Assembly: GCA_003134855.1 (NCBI GenBank)
Contig: PLCS01000017.1
Location: 32,320-96,319 of the forward strand
Direction of reading: 5' to 3'
DNA: 64,000 nt
Source of the DNA: Acidobacteriaceae bacterium
GTDB taxonomy: Bacteria; Acidobacteriota; Terriglobia; Terriglobales; Acidobacteriaceae
Shown here: positions 1-7,418 of the stretch, one piece after another
How the letters are laid out: each line of letters begins with the position of its first letter
Position numbering within the stretch: position 1 is the first letter of the stretch
The notes under the pieces: generated by a model
Seen by the model: the letters and a program-made list of their open reading frames with translations, nothing else
What the model was told of the DNA's origin: nothing
The model's database searches: none
Position numbers and translations under genes: made by a program

Positions 1-45
1 TTCTGGCGAAGGGTCCCATGGTGTTGCGAGGGTGGTGCGGTGGGA

Positions 46-1209
46 CTACTTGGCTACGGCTTTCAATCCGGCCTGCTCGGCCAGGGCGGCGGCCTTGTCG
101 GTGGCCTCCCAGGTGAACTCCGGCTCGGTGCGGCCGAAATGGCCATAGGCTGCTGTCTTCTGGTAGATGGGCCGGCGCAGGTTGAGGCTCTCGATGATGG
201 CCTTGGGGGTGAGCGCGAAGTTCTTGCGGACCAGTTCGGTCAGCTTGGCTTCGCCGACCTTGCCGGTGCCAAAGGTATCAATGCGCACGCTGACCGGCTC
301 GGCGACGCCGATGGCGTAGGCCAGCTGGACTTCGGCGCGGTCGGCCAGGCTGGCGGCCACAATGTTCTTGGCGATATAACGGGCCATGTATGCCGCGCTG
401 CGATCCACCTTCGTCGGGTCTTTGCCGCTGAAGGCGCCACCGCCGTGACGGCCCGCGCCGCCGTAGGTGTCCACGATGATCTTGCGGCCGGTGAGGCCGG
501 TGTCGCCCATGGGTCCGCCGATGACGAAGCGGCCGGTGGGGTTGATGTGGTACTTGGTGTGCTCGTCGAGCCACGCGGCGGGCAGCACAGCCTGGATGAC
601 GTACTTGAGGATGTCGGCGTGCAGTTCCTCGTTGGTGACGCTCTCGGAGTGCTGGCTGCTGATGACCACGGCGTCGATGCGCGCGGGCTTGCCGTTTTCA
701 TCATATTCAACCGTCACCTGGCTCTTGCCGTCGGGGCGCAGATAGGGCAGCTTGCCGGACTTGCGCACCGCGGTCAACTGGCGGCAGAGTTTGTGGGCCA
801 GCGAGATGGGAGCCGGCATCAGCTCCGGGGTTTCGTTGGAGGCATAGCCGAACATCATACCCTGGTCGCCGGCGCCGCCGGTGTCCACGCCCTGGGCAAT
901 GTCGCCCGACTGCTTGTTGATGGTCGAGATGACGGCGCAGGTGTTGGAGTCGAAGCCGTAGAGGGCGTTGTCGTAGCCGATGGAGGCGACGACGCCGCGC
1001 ACCAGGCTCTGGAAATCGACGTAGGCCTTGGTTGTGATTTCGCCGGCGATGACCACAAGGCCGGTGGCGGTGAGCGTCTCGGCGGCGACGCGGCTGTAGG
1101 GGTCCTGCTCCAGGCAGGCGTCGAGGATGGCGTCGGAGACCTGGTCGGCAATCTTGTCGGGATGGCCTTCGGTCACGGATTCAGAGGTAAACAGGAAACG
1201 GTCGCTCAA
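46..1209 (-). CDS. metK: S-adenosylmethionine synthetase
   Basis: This enzyme makes S-adenosylmethionine from methionine and ATP in the cytosol. The 387-residue protein has the family landmarks: GHPDKI near the N-terminus, the [12 protein letters not shown] loop, and the phosphate-binding GGGAFSGKD loop around residue 255. The frame stays open to a TTG at 1242, but a TTG at 1209 is a better start. It gives the canonical [23 protein letters not shown] N-terminus and lies 9 nt after GGGAGGAG; the upstream TTG has no such site. The ~270 nt ahead of it form a long untranslated leader with no riboswitch that I recognise. Identification is very secure; the non-ATG start is inferred. Confidence 0.97.
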   Translation of the reverse strand: MSDRFLFTSESVTEGHPDKIADQVSDAILDACLEQDPYSRVAAETLTATGLVVIAGEITTKAYVDFQSLVRGVVASIGYDNALYGFDSNTCAVISTINKQSGDIAQGVDTGGAGDQGMMFGYASNETPELMPAPISLAHKLCRQLTAVRKSGKLPYLRPDGKSQVTVEYDENGKPARIDAVVISSQHSESVTNEELHADILKYVIQAVLPAAWLDEHTKYHINPTGRFVIGGPMGDTGLTGRKIIVDTYGGAGRHGGGAFSGKDPTKVDRSAAYMARYIAKNIVAASLADRAEVQLAYAIGVAEPVSVRIDTFGTGKVGEAKLTELVRKNFALTPKAIIESLNLRRPIYQKTAAYGHFGRTEPEFTWEATDKAAALAEQAGLKAVAK

Positions 1210-1479
1210 TGTAAAACTCTCCTCCCATTGCAGGGAATTCAATTTGGGCGGCCTGGAGCGAGGACCGGTTCATGCTGGATCACCGGCGCGGGGAGCAAGA
1301 GTTGCTCAGCCGCATCGGACCCACTCTCGCGCAGGAGACGCCAGCACCGTCAGGCTTGCGCCTTGGGATGCATTGTTCTATGGTAATTGCCGCGAGCGTT
1401 TGGGGGCAATCGCTTGCAGCGAATGGGCGGCAAAGGCTGGTGAACCGGGAATTCCGCCCACCGGGCAGAGCATCTGCCG

Positions 1480-1785
1480 TCAGGAATGGACAGCCTGAGC
1501 CACCAGTCGCACACCGAGCGCCGCGCAAACGCGACTCACAGTGTCAAAACGCGGGGCGCTATCGGGGCGCAGAGCTTTGTAGAGAGCTTCACGGGTGATT
1601 CCGGCCGACTTAGCGATCTCGGTCATTCCGCGCGCGCGGGCAATATCGCCCAGTGCTGCCGCCAGCAAAGCTCCATCGTTCGCTTCTAGAATGTCGGTCA
1701 AGTAGGCGGCGATGGACGCCTCACTGTCAAGATAAGGCGCTGCATCAAACTCGGGAAGATCGTCCACTTTAATGCGTTTTCTCAT
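1480..1785 (-). CDS. HigA-type addiction-module antitoxin (HTH)
   Basis: This 101-residue protein matches the 'probable addiction module antidote' family. It has an N-terminal [15 protein letters not shown] segment, then [29 protein letters not shown], which is a helix-turn-helix, and [17 protein letters not shown] at the end. The start is the ATG at 1785, 8 nt after GGAGG; the longer frame upstream is only an overlap with the toxin gene. It overlaps the toxin's 3' end by 17 nt, so the pair is translationally coupled in toxin-first order. It should bind and neutralise its toxin and repress the operon, probably at the palindrome at 2098-2115. All motifs are intact, unlike those of its partner. 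Confidence 0.88.
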   Translation of the reverse strand: MRKRIKVDDLPEFDAAPYLDSEASIAAYLTDILEANDGALLAAALGDIARARGMTEIAKSAGITREALYKALRPDSAPRFDTVSRVCAALGVRLVAQAVHS

Positions 1786-2089
1786 CTGATTTTCCTCCGT
1801 AAAGCAGCAACACCGCCAGTGCCTTGGCGCGCTTGATGTCTCTCTTCTGCGTTCGCTTAGGGCCTCCGGCAAGCAACACTATCAGTTCAGCGCCGCGCCG
1901 GGTGAAGTATATGCGCCAGCCCGCGCCTATGTGGATGCGCAACTCAGAAACGCCTTCGCCAACAGGCTGAACGTCTCCCATCAATCCGCACGCCAGTCGC
2001 TTGATCCGCCACAACCACACCGCGCACCATCTCATCGGCAAGGCCGTCAAGCCAAGCGGTGAACTCGGGAGCGGCCTGATCGAGATCAT
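1769..2089 (-). pseudogene. RelE/HigB-type toxin with two compensating frameshifts
   Basis: The C-terminal two thirds ([43 protein letters not shown]) is a textbook HigB-like/Gp49 ribonuclease toxin of normal length (106 aa). The N-terminus MISIR also fits. Residues ~6-27 do not. In the other frame the same DNA reads [21 protein letters not shown], the conserved first helices of this family. One base appears lost near 2074 and two near 2006-2010 (GCGCGG to GCGG), or the equivalent insertions, which restores the frame. The ORF therefore stays open but the fold's first helices are scrambled, so the toxin is probably inactive. Two independent sequencing errors are the main alternative. Confidence 0.75.
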
Positions 2090-2097
2090 AACTATAT

Positions 2098-2115
2098 TGT
2101 AATCGAACGATTACA
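2098..2115. promoter_or_regulatory. Palindromic operator upstream of HigBA-type module
   Basis: TGTAATCGAACGATTACA is a perfect inverted repeat with 8-bp arms and a 2-bp centre. It lies 9 bp upstream of the toxin start on the minus strand, where an HTH antitoxin would autoregulate the operon. The position and symmetry are seen directly; binding by the downstream antitoxin is inferred. Confidence 0.6.
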
Positions 2116-2204
2116 TGGCGTCAAGGCTGCGGCGGTAAGTTCAATTAGGACATAATCAGCACCTGCTCCAGGAGAAGACATGGGCAAACAGCGTGTGAGT
2201 GAGC

Positions 2205-2657
2205 TCAGCCCATGCGCATGGGCAGCAGGGTGGGCCACCAGCCGGCGCGCAGGCCATAGTAGCGCACCGCCAGACAAGCGCCCATGGCCACCACCAGCAC
2301 CAGCAGAATCACGCCGATCCAGCGCAAACGATTTTCCATTGCTTCGCTGCGCTGGATGCGCGCTTTGCCCACGTTCGAGGCAAACTCCAGCCAGTCGCGC
2401 TCCTCTTCGACCATCTGCCCGCTGGCGGCATAGGCCTTGAGAAACCGCTCCGTCCAGTCGCTCTGGTCCAGGCCGACGGCGCTTGCGTAGCCGCGCACGA
2501 TGCCCTTGTTCAGAATCCCGCCGGGCAGCAGACGGAACTCCTCCTGCTCCAGCGCCTCAAGGTACCGGGGGCTGATCTTGGTGACCGCCGTAATGTCTTC
2601 CAGCGCGATGCCGCGGGAGATCCGCTCCATGCGCAGGTCTTCTCCAAAGTTGCCCAT
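2205..2657 (-). CDS. RodZ-like HTH membrane protein, short form
   Basis: The protein has 150 residues. Positions ~4-75 form an HTH_25/XRE-like domain of the RodZ type (LRMERISRGIALEDITAVTKISPRYLEALEQEEF..LPGG..NKGIVRGYA). A basic linker follows, then one membrane segment at about 112-132 (WIGVILLVLVVAMGACLAV). It stops soon after, so the periplasmic domain of full-length RodZ is missing. RodZ links MreB filaments to the cell-wall machinery; whether this short form does so is open. It is divergently oriented to the permease at 2900. No nearby mre genes are visible. Confidence 0.75.
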   Translation of the reverse strand: MGNFGEDLRMERISRGIALEDITAVTKISPRYLEALEQEEFRLLPGGILNKGIVRGYASAVGLDQSDWTERFLKAYAASGQMVEEERDWLEFASNVGKARIQRSEAMENRLRWIGVILLVLVVAMGACLAVRYYGLRAGWWPTLLPMRMG

Positions 2658-2899
2658 CGCCTACCAGAAACCGGTTCGTGTGCCGAGCATGAATACCCCA
2701 TTCACAATAAACCCGGATGCCGCTTAGGTCAAAGGAAGGAAACCCTTTTCCCTTTCTTTTCAAAAAGCTACGGATTCTGGACATCTATTGTTTGATTTGG
2801 GCGGTTCCTCCTCTCCAAGTCCCGCCAGCCCAGGGCTGTTACCCTGAAAGCGAGGGCATTTTTCAAGCGCCTTCGAGCCTCTGGGAGCCAGGATCGGTA

Positions 2900-4003
2900 A
2901 TGAACAAGCTCATCTTCGCCAATCTGCTGCACCGGCCGCTGCGCTCACTCATCAGCGTATTCGCCGTGGCCATTGAAGTCATCATGATGCTGACCATCAT
3001 CGCGATTATGGTGGGCCAATTGACCGGGCAGAAGCGGATGAACAACGGAATCGGCGCCGATCTGATCGTGCGCGCCAGCAACGCCATGATCTTCAACGGG
3101 ATCAACGGAGCGGTCATTCCCGTCAAGCTGGAGGGGATTCTTCGTGCGCTGCCGCATGTCGCCGTGGCCACGCCGGTGAATCAAAAGCTCTCCATGGTCG
3201 ATGGGTTAGAGGTTCTGTGGGGAATCGATTACCCGACCTACAGTCAACTGAGTCCATTCATCTTTGTGTCGGGAGGTCCGCCGCAGAAGCTGGACGATGT
3301 CATCGTGGACGATGTCTTCGCAACCACGGGCAATGGACATCGCGTTGGCGATACGATTCTCATTGAAAAGCGCCCCTTCCGCATCGCGGGCATCTTCGAG
3401 CACGGCAAAGGCGGGCGCAAATTGATCTCCATTGACGCCATGGACGATATTACCGGTACGCCGGACAAGGCCTCGGCCTTTTATCTGAAGGCGGACTCTC
3501 CGGAAAATATCGCGCTGATCACCAAGGAAATTCATGCCGTGCGCGGCCTGGAAGACTATCAGGTGATGACCATGGAGGAGTGGTATTCGCTGATGACCCC
3601 AGACCATATTCCCGCGCTCAATATCGCCATGCGGGTGGTGATCGGGATAGCGGTCATCATCGGCTTCCTGGTCATCTTCCAGTCGATGTACACGTCGGTG
3701 CTGGAGCGCACGCGGGAGATCGGTATCCTCAAGTCGATGGGCGCCTCCAATCTGACCATCGTCGGCGGGGTGCTGCGCGAGACGGCGCTGCTGGCCATAG
3801 GCGGAGTCGTGGTTGGCGTTGCGGCCTCGCTTGCCGTCAAATCAGCGCTGGCGCATTGGATTCCCACCCTCTATCTGGATATGAATGCAACCTGGGTCGC
3901 CCGGGGCGCGGCCATTGCATTTGTCAGCTCCGTCTGCGGCGCGCTTTACCCGGCCTGGATGGCCGCGCGCAAGGATCCCATCGACGCACTGGCCTACGAG
4001 TAG
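2900..4003 (+). CDS. Orphan FtsX/MacB-like ABC transporter permease
   Basis: This is a 367-residue inner-membrane permease. An N-terminal helix (residues ~15-42) is followed by a periplasmic MacB-type core domain, and three C-terminal helices (about 245-355) form the FtsX domain ending PAWMAARKDPIDALAYE. The frame is open back to 2717, but the ATG at 2900 gives the usual NLLHRPLRSLISV entry into helix 1; the preceding 61 residues look like leader sequence. FtsX-type permeases work with an ATPase in lipoprotein sorting, macrolide or lipid export, or cell-wall hydrolase control. No ATPase or periplasmic adaptor gene is adjacent, so the substrate cannot be assigned. Confidence 0.85.
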   Translation: MNKLIFANLLHRPLRSLISVFAVAIEVIMMLTIIAIMVGQLTGQKRMNNGIGADLIVRASNAMIFNGINGAVIPVKLEGILRALPHVAVATPVNQKLSMVDGLEVLWGIDYPTYSQLSPFIFVSGGPPQKLDDVIVDDVFATTGNGHRVGDTILIEKRPFRIAGIFEHGKGGRKLISIDAMDDITGTPDKASAFYLKADSPENIALITKEIHAVRGLEDYQVMTMEEWYSLMTPDHIPALNIAMRVVIGIAVIIGFLVIFQSMYTSVLERTREIGILKSMGASNLTIVGGVLRETALLAIGGVVVGVAASLAVKSALAHWIPTLYLDMNATWVARGAAIAFVSSVCGALYPAWMAARKDPIDALAYE

Positions 4004-4149
4004 GATTCCTTCGATCAGAGGGTCGCATCGAGCGAGTGTCGCTGCCAAGCGCTCCCGGCGGCTTGGCGGGCATTGCCGTGGCCAACGCCACTCCGATTGC
4101 GCTTCACTCTTCATGATTCGCGGGTGGCGCAGATCCGGGAGTAAGTGAT

Positions 4150-4196
4150 CTGGGTGCCCCAGGTCCCGCTTTTGGGCCCTGGGAGCCCATGAAACC
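4150..4196. repeat. GGGTGCCCCA hairpin repeat, copy A
   Basis: GGGTGCCCCA leads into a stem CCCAGGTCCC / GGGCCCTGGG (4158-4167 and 4174-4183, one mismatch) around a GCTTTT loop, followed by AGCCCATGAAACC. It sits between the permease stop and the galK stop, which converge here. It is related to hairpin 2 of the copy inside RNase R (44760-44785). It could act as a bidirectional terminator. Confidence 0.65.
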
Positions 4197-4225
4197 TGTG
4201 CGAGCGGCTGCCGCACCGCAGGTGC

Positions 4226-5377
4226 CTACGAGATGCGGTGCGCGCCATCGGAGGCGTGGCAGATGTGAATCTCCGGCTTGATGCCGGTTTTGGCGGCATA
4301 ACGTTTGCCTAGCTCCTCGGCAAAGGCATCGGCCTTGTCCTGCTCCACCAAGTTAACGGTGCAGCCGCCGAAGCCGCCGCCGGTCAGGCGCGCGCCGATA
4401 AGTCCGGGAAGCTCGTTGGCGAGATCGACCATCAAGTCGGCCTCGGCGCAACTGCCCTCGAAGTCCTTGCTGTAACTGATGTGCGCCTCGGCCATCAGGC
4501 GGCCCACTTCCTTCATATCGCCCCGGAGCAGAGCCTCGCTGGCGGCCACGGTGCGCAGGTCCTCGCTGATGACGTGCTTGGCGCGCAGGAACGACTTAGG
4601 CTCCATCTCGTTGCCCCATTTGGCGAGGTCTTCAAGCGTGGCGTCGCGCAGGAAGGGCACTCCCCCGCGATGGCTGTTGATGATGGCGCAGGCGGCCTCG
4701 GACTCGCGGCGGCGGGTGGGATAGTCGCCCCCGGCGATGGAGTGCTTGACCATGGTGTTCGCGATGACGAGAGCCACGTCGGCGGGAAGCGGCGCGAGAC
4801 GGAAGCTGAGGTCGCGGCAATCCAATAACAAAGCATGATTCGCCTTGCCGTTGGCGCTGATGAATTGGTCCATGATGCCACAGTTGGCGCCGACAAACTC
4901 GTTTTCGACGCGCTGGCAGAGGCGGGCGAGGACCGGGCGCGGATAGTCGGCGCCGATCAGCGACAGTACGGCCAGAGCGGTGACGACTTCCAGCGCGGCG
5001 GAGCTGGAGAGGCCGGAGCCGAGCGGCACATCGCCCCAGATGCTCAGGCTGAAGCCGGGAATCGTGTGGCCTTCACCGGCGAGGATGGCCACCACGCCCA
5101 TCGGGTAGTCGCTCCAGTGCTTGCTGGCAATGGGCTTCGCGGCGGCGTCGAAGGTCTTTTCTTCGCCGTAGTTCTCGGCCCAGATCACAATTTTACCGTC
5201 CGTTCGCGGCGAAATGGCCGCCAGTGTGGCGAAGTTGATGGCCACGGGCATGACAAAGCCCTCGGCGTAATCGGTGTGCTCGCCGATCAGGTTGACGCGG
5301 CCGGGAGCGACGCAGATCGCGGGGTCGGCATGGAAACGGGCAAGGTGCATTGAACGTAAGGCATTAGGATCATGCAT
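4226..5377 (-). CDS. galK: Galactokinase
   Basis: Galactokinase phosphorylates alpha-D-galactose at C1 with ATP, entering the Leloir pathway. The 383-residue protein shows the galactokinase signature GRVNLIGEHTDY near residue 26, the GHMP ATP-binding loop PLGSGLSSSAALE near 118, the catalytic-base region GANCGIMDQF, and the C-terminal GHMP motif TGGGFGGCTVN. The frame begins at a GTG, but GAGGAG directly overlaps that codon. The ATG at 5377, 10 nt after GAGGAG, is therefore the better start. It stands alone: galT, galE and a sugar transporter are not in the window. Confidence 0.95.
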   Translation of the reverse strand: MHDPNALRSMHLARFHADPAICVAPGRVNLIGEHTDYAEGFVMPVAINFATLAAISPRTDGKIVIWAENYGEEKTFDAAAKPIASKHWSDYPMGVVAILAGEGHTIPGFSLSIWGDVPLGSGLSSSAALEVVTALAVLSLIGADYPRPVLARLCQRVENEFVGANCGIMDQFISANGKANHALLLDCRDLSFRLAPLPADVALVIANTMVKHSIAGGDYPTRRRESEAACAIINSHRGGVPFLRDATLEDLAKWGNEMEPKSFLRAKHVISEDLRTVAASEALLRGDMKEVGRLMAEAHISYSKDFEGSCAEADLMVDLANELPGLIGARLTGGGFGGCTVNLVEQDKADAFAEELGKRYAAKTGIKPEIHICHASDGAHRIS

Positions 5378-5418
5378 AAAGGTCACACTCCTCGAGAATC
5401 ACTCCTGTTGAGATTCGT

Positions 5419-5475
5419 GGTTTCCCATCCTAGCCGCAAAAAACAAGAACGCGGCGAGGGTGAGGCACCCAGATT
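5419..5475. repeat. GGGTGCCCCA hairpin repeat, copy B
   Basis: In reverse orientation this reads GGGTGCCTCACCCTCGCCGCG, then a short loop, then GCGGCTAGGATGGGAAACC. It is the same stem family as copies C (41818) and D (57812). It fills the gap between the decarboxylase stop and the galK start, so it may terminate decarboxylase transcription or sit in the galK leader. Confidence 0.65.
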
Positions 5476-6848
5476 CATCCTGCTTCCAGGACATCCGCGC
5501 AGGCCGCGGTCAATCTCTCCCAGATTGCGTCCAGCCACGCCTCGTGCTCGGGCTTCATCAACACCGAGCGCAGGCAGGTGACCAATCCCGCGCCGTTGGC
5601 CGATTCAGAATCCTCCGCGGGTTGAAACCACCTCAGCGGCAATTCTACTAGGGCCAGATGCAAATCCCGAAGGGCGCAGGCGGCAAAGATCTTTTGCGCC
5701 AGCGCGGAGGATTGCTGGGGCGTCTCGGCCTTCGCCTTCCAGACCACAATATCCAGCTCCGGGCCGCCGCCGGCAAGCGCCTGGAATCGCCCGGCGCTGT
5801 CCACCCTAAGCCGCCGGTCCAGCTCCACGGCCGCCGCACGGCCGCGAGCGAGGCCATAAGCAAACTCGCCCCCCGGAACCAGCGGTAAAAGCTGCTGCGT
5901 GGCCCACAAGGCCACCGCCGAGGCACCGGCCCGCGAACACTCCAGGCTGATCTCGCCCAGGTGTAATTGCTTTGATGTGAAGTAGGTGTAGGGCGAGTCG
6001 TGCTTGTAGAAGCGCCCCACCGACGGATCGCGGAAGAGCACGCAACCGCAGCCGTAAGGCTGCAAACCGTGTTTGTGCGGATCGATCACAATCGAATCGG
6101 CCTGGTCGATGACCGCGAAGGCCTGCCGCGCTGGGGCATCCAGAGCCTCGGGAATCAGCCGGAAGTAGCCGCCATAAGCCGCATCCACATGGACCCGGAA
6201 GCCGTACCGAGAGCGCAGCGCCAGAATCTCGTCCAGCGGATCGACCGCGCCGATGGCGGTTGTGCCCAGCGTCACCACTACAGTACCCACGTCGCCTTTG
6301 CGCAGTTCGTCCTCCAGCGCAGGAAGGCTCATGCGTCCACGGCGGTCGGCGGCAACGGGTGCATACTCCAGCTTCAGCACGGCGGAGATGCGCTGATGAG
6401 TGTAGTGCGCCTGCTCGGAGCCGACAATGCGCTTGCCGGAAGCAAGCTGCCCGGCCACCCACAGCGCCTCCAGGTTGGCGAATGTGCCGCCGGAGGTCAG
6501 ATGGCCGAGAAAATCCGTCCAGCCGAAGATTGCCGCGATTTCGCGAACAGCCTCAATCTCCATCTCCGAGCTGGCCCGGCCGCCGTCGCGCGCGTGGTTG
6601 TTGGGGTTGAGCGTCATGGCCAGCGCGTAAGCTGCCCGCGCCAGCGGATGGGGCGGCTTGAGCATTTGCCCGGCATAGAGGGGGTGAAAGTAGGGGTAGT
6701 TGTCGCCCAGACGGCGCGCGACGCCTTCCAAAACCAGCGCCATCGCTGCGGGGTCGGCTGCGGAGTCGAAGGCGGGCAAGGCCGCGAACTGCTCCTCGAG
6801 CAGCTCGGTGGCGCGAGACAACAGTCCGGGAACGGGATCAGCTGGCAT
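5475..6848 (-). CDS. PLP-dependent group II decarboxylase (aromatic amino acid/tyrosine type)
   Basis: The 457-residue protein belongs to the group II pyridoxal-phosphate decarboxylases. DNYPYFHPLYAGQMLKPPHPLA is the usual substrate-entry segment, HLTSGGTFANLEAL binds the cofactor phosphate, and HVDAAYGG carries the aspartate that pairs with the PLP ring. SIVIDPHKHGLQPYGCG carries the Schiff-base lysine at about residue 260. Members decarboxylate tyrosine, tryptophan, DOPA or glutamate; the substrate cannot be told from sequence here. The ATG at 6848 follows GGAAGG by 5 nt and is preferred over an in-frame GTG 21 nt upstream. No transporter or regulator gene is adjacent. Confidence 0.88.
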   Translation of the reverse strand: MPADPVPGLLSRATELLEEQFAALPAFDSAADPAAMALVLEGVARRLGDNYPYFHPLYAGQMLKPPHPLARAAYALAMTLNPNNHARDGGRASSEMEIEAVREIAAIFGWTDFLGHLTSGGTFANLEALWVAGQLASGKRIVGSEQAHYTHQRISAVLKLEYAPVAADRRGRMSLPALEDELRKGDVGTVVVTLGTTAIGAVDPLDEILALRSRYGFRVHVDAAYGGYFRLIPEALDAPARQAFAVIDQADSIVIDPHKHGLQPYGCGCVLFRDPSVGRFYKHDSPYTYFTSKQLHLGEISLECSRAGASAVALWATQQLLPLVPGGEFAYGLARGRAAAVELDRRLRVDSAGRFQALAGGGPELDIVVWKAKAETPQQSSALAQKIFAACALRDLHLALVELPLRWFQPAEDSESANGAGLVTCLRSVLMKPEHEAWLDAIWERLTAACADVLEAG

Positions 6849-6931
6849 GGTAACCTTCCGCGGTAACACTGCAAGAGTACGACATTAAGGCCTTCCAATT
6901 CAATAAGTTCCAAAATTGAAAATGAAAATTG

Positions 6932-6948
6932 TGTTGCAAAACGCAACA
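6932..6948. promoter_or_regulatory. Inverted repeat between decarboxylase and cold-shock gene
   Basis: TGTTGC and GCAACA form a perfect 6-bp inverted repeat around AAAAC, in an AT-rich stretch between two divergent genes. It is a candidate operator for either one. No cognate regulator gene is adjacent. Confidence 0.35.
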
Positions 6949-7097
6949 TTTTCGCACTTTATTTGGACAAGGGATGGTACACTGCTTTCAGCGTTAGACC
7001 GAAGCGGGCGTGAGCAGCACTCGCCCAAACAAGCAAGATTCTGCCAGTGGTCGCTCCGATTCATCCAGCGCAATTCAATTCAGGAAATACGATCAAA

Positions 7098-7301
7098 ATG
7101 GAACAAGGGACAGTGAAGTGGTTCAATGACGCGAAGGGTTTCGGCTTCATTTCGCGCCAGAACGGCGAAGATGTTTTCGTGCATTACTCTGCGATCAGCT
7201 CCAGCGGTTTCAAGAGTTTGCAAGAGGGTCAAGCCGTGCAGTTCAACGTAGTGAAGGGGCCCAAGGGCTGGCAGGCTTCTGACGTGCAGCCGGTTAGCTA
7301 A
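7098..7301 (+). CDS. Cold-shock protein, CspA family
   Basis: This 67-residue single-domain OB-fold protein binds single-stranded RNA and DNA. It contains [15 protein letters not shown] (RNP1 KGFGFI) and DVFVHYSAI (RNP2), and is normal CspA length. The ATG at 7098 gives the standard MEQGTVKWF start; the frame extends 17 codons upstream without family similarity. About 250 nt separate it from the divergent decarboxylase. If transcribed from the AT-rich zone near 6960 it would carry a 5' leader over 100 nt long, as typical cold-shock mRNAs do. Confidence 0.95.
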   Translation: MEQGTVKWFNDAKGFGFISRQNGEDVFVHYSAISSSGFKSLQEGQAVQFNVVKGPKGWQASDVQPVS

Positions 7302-7418
7302 GCCCATTGGCCGGATTACGGCAGAATCGAGCAAACAGGTGAGGGTTGGGAGCGATCCCAGCCCTCGCTTGCGTTGCGCGCCTGCCAATACGTGGGTGGT
7401 ACTGCCCCTGGAGAACGA

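Noticed and set aside
40..1386. A 448-residue ORF on the + strand across metK
   Set aside because: It is the antisense shadow of metK in GC-rich DNA. It lacks a ribosome-binding site and domain features, while metK is unmistakable on the other strand.
1243..1479. SAM or SAH riboswitch upstream of metK
   Set aside because: I searched the leader by eye for the SAM-I core and the SAH riboswitch core and found neither. It is kept only as an unexplained leader.
2717..2899. N-terminal extension of the orphan permease
   Set aside because: The 61 extra residues (KEGNPFPFLF.. region) resemble untranslated leader, and the ATG at 2900 begins the first membrane helix as expected.
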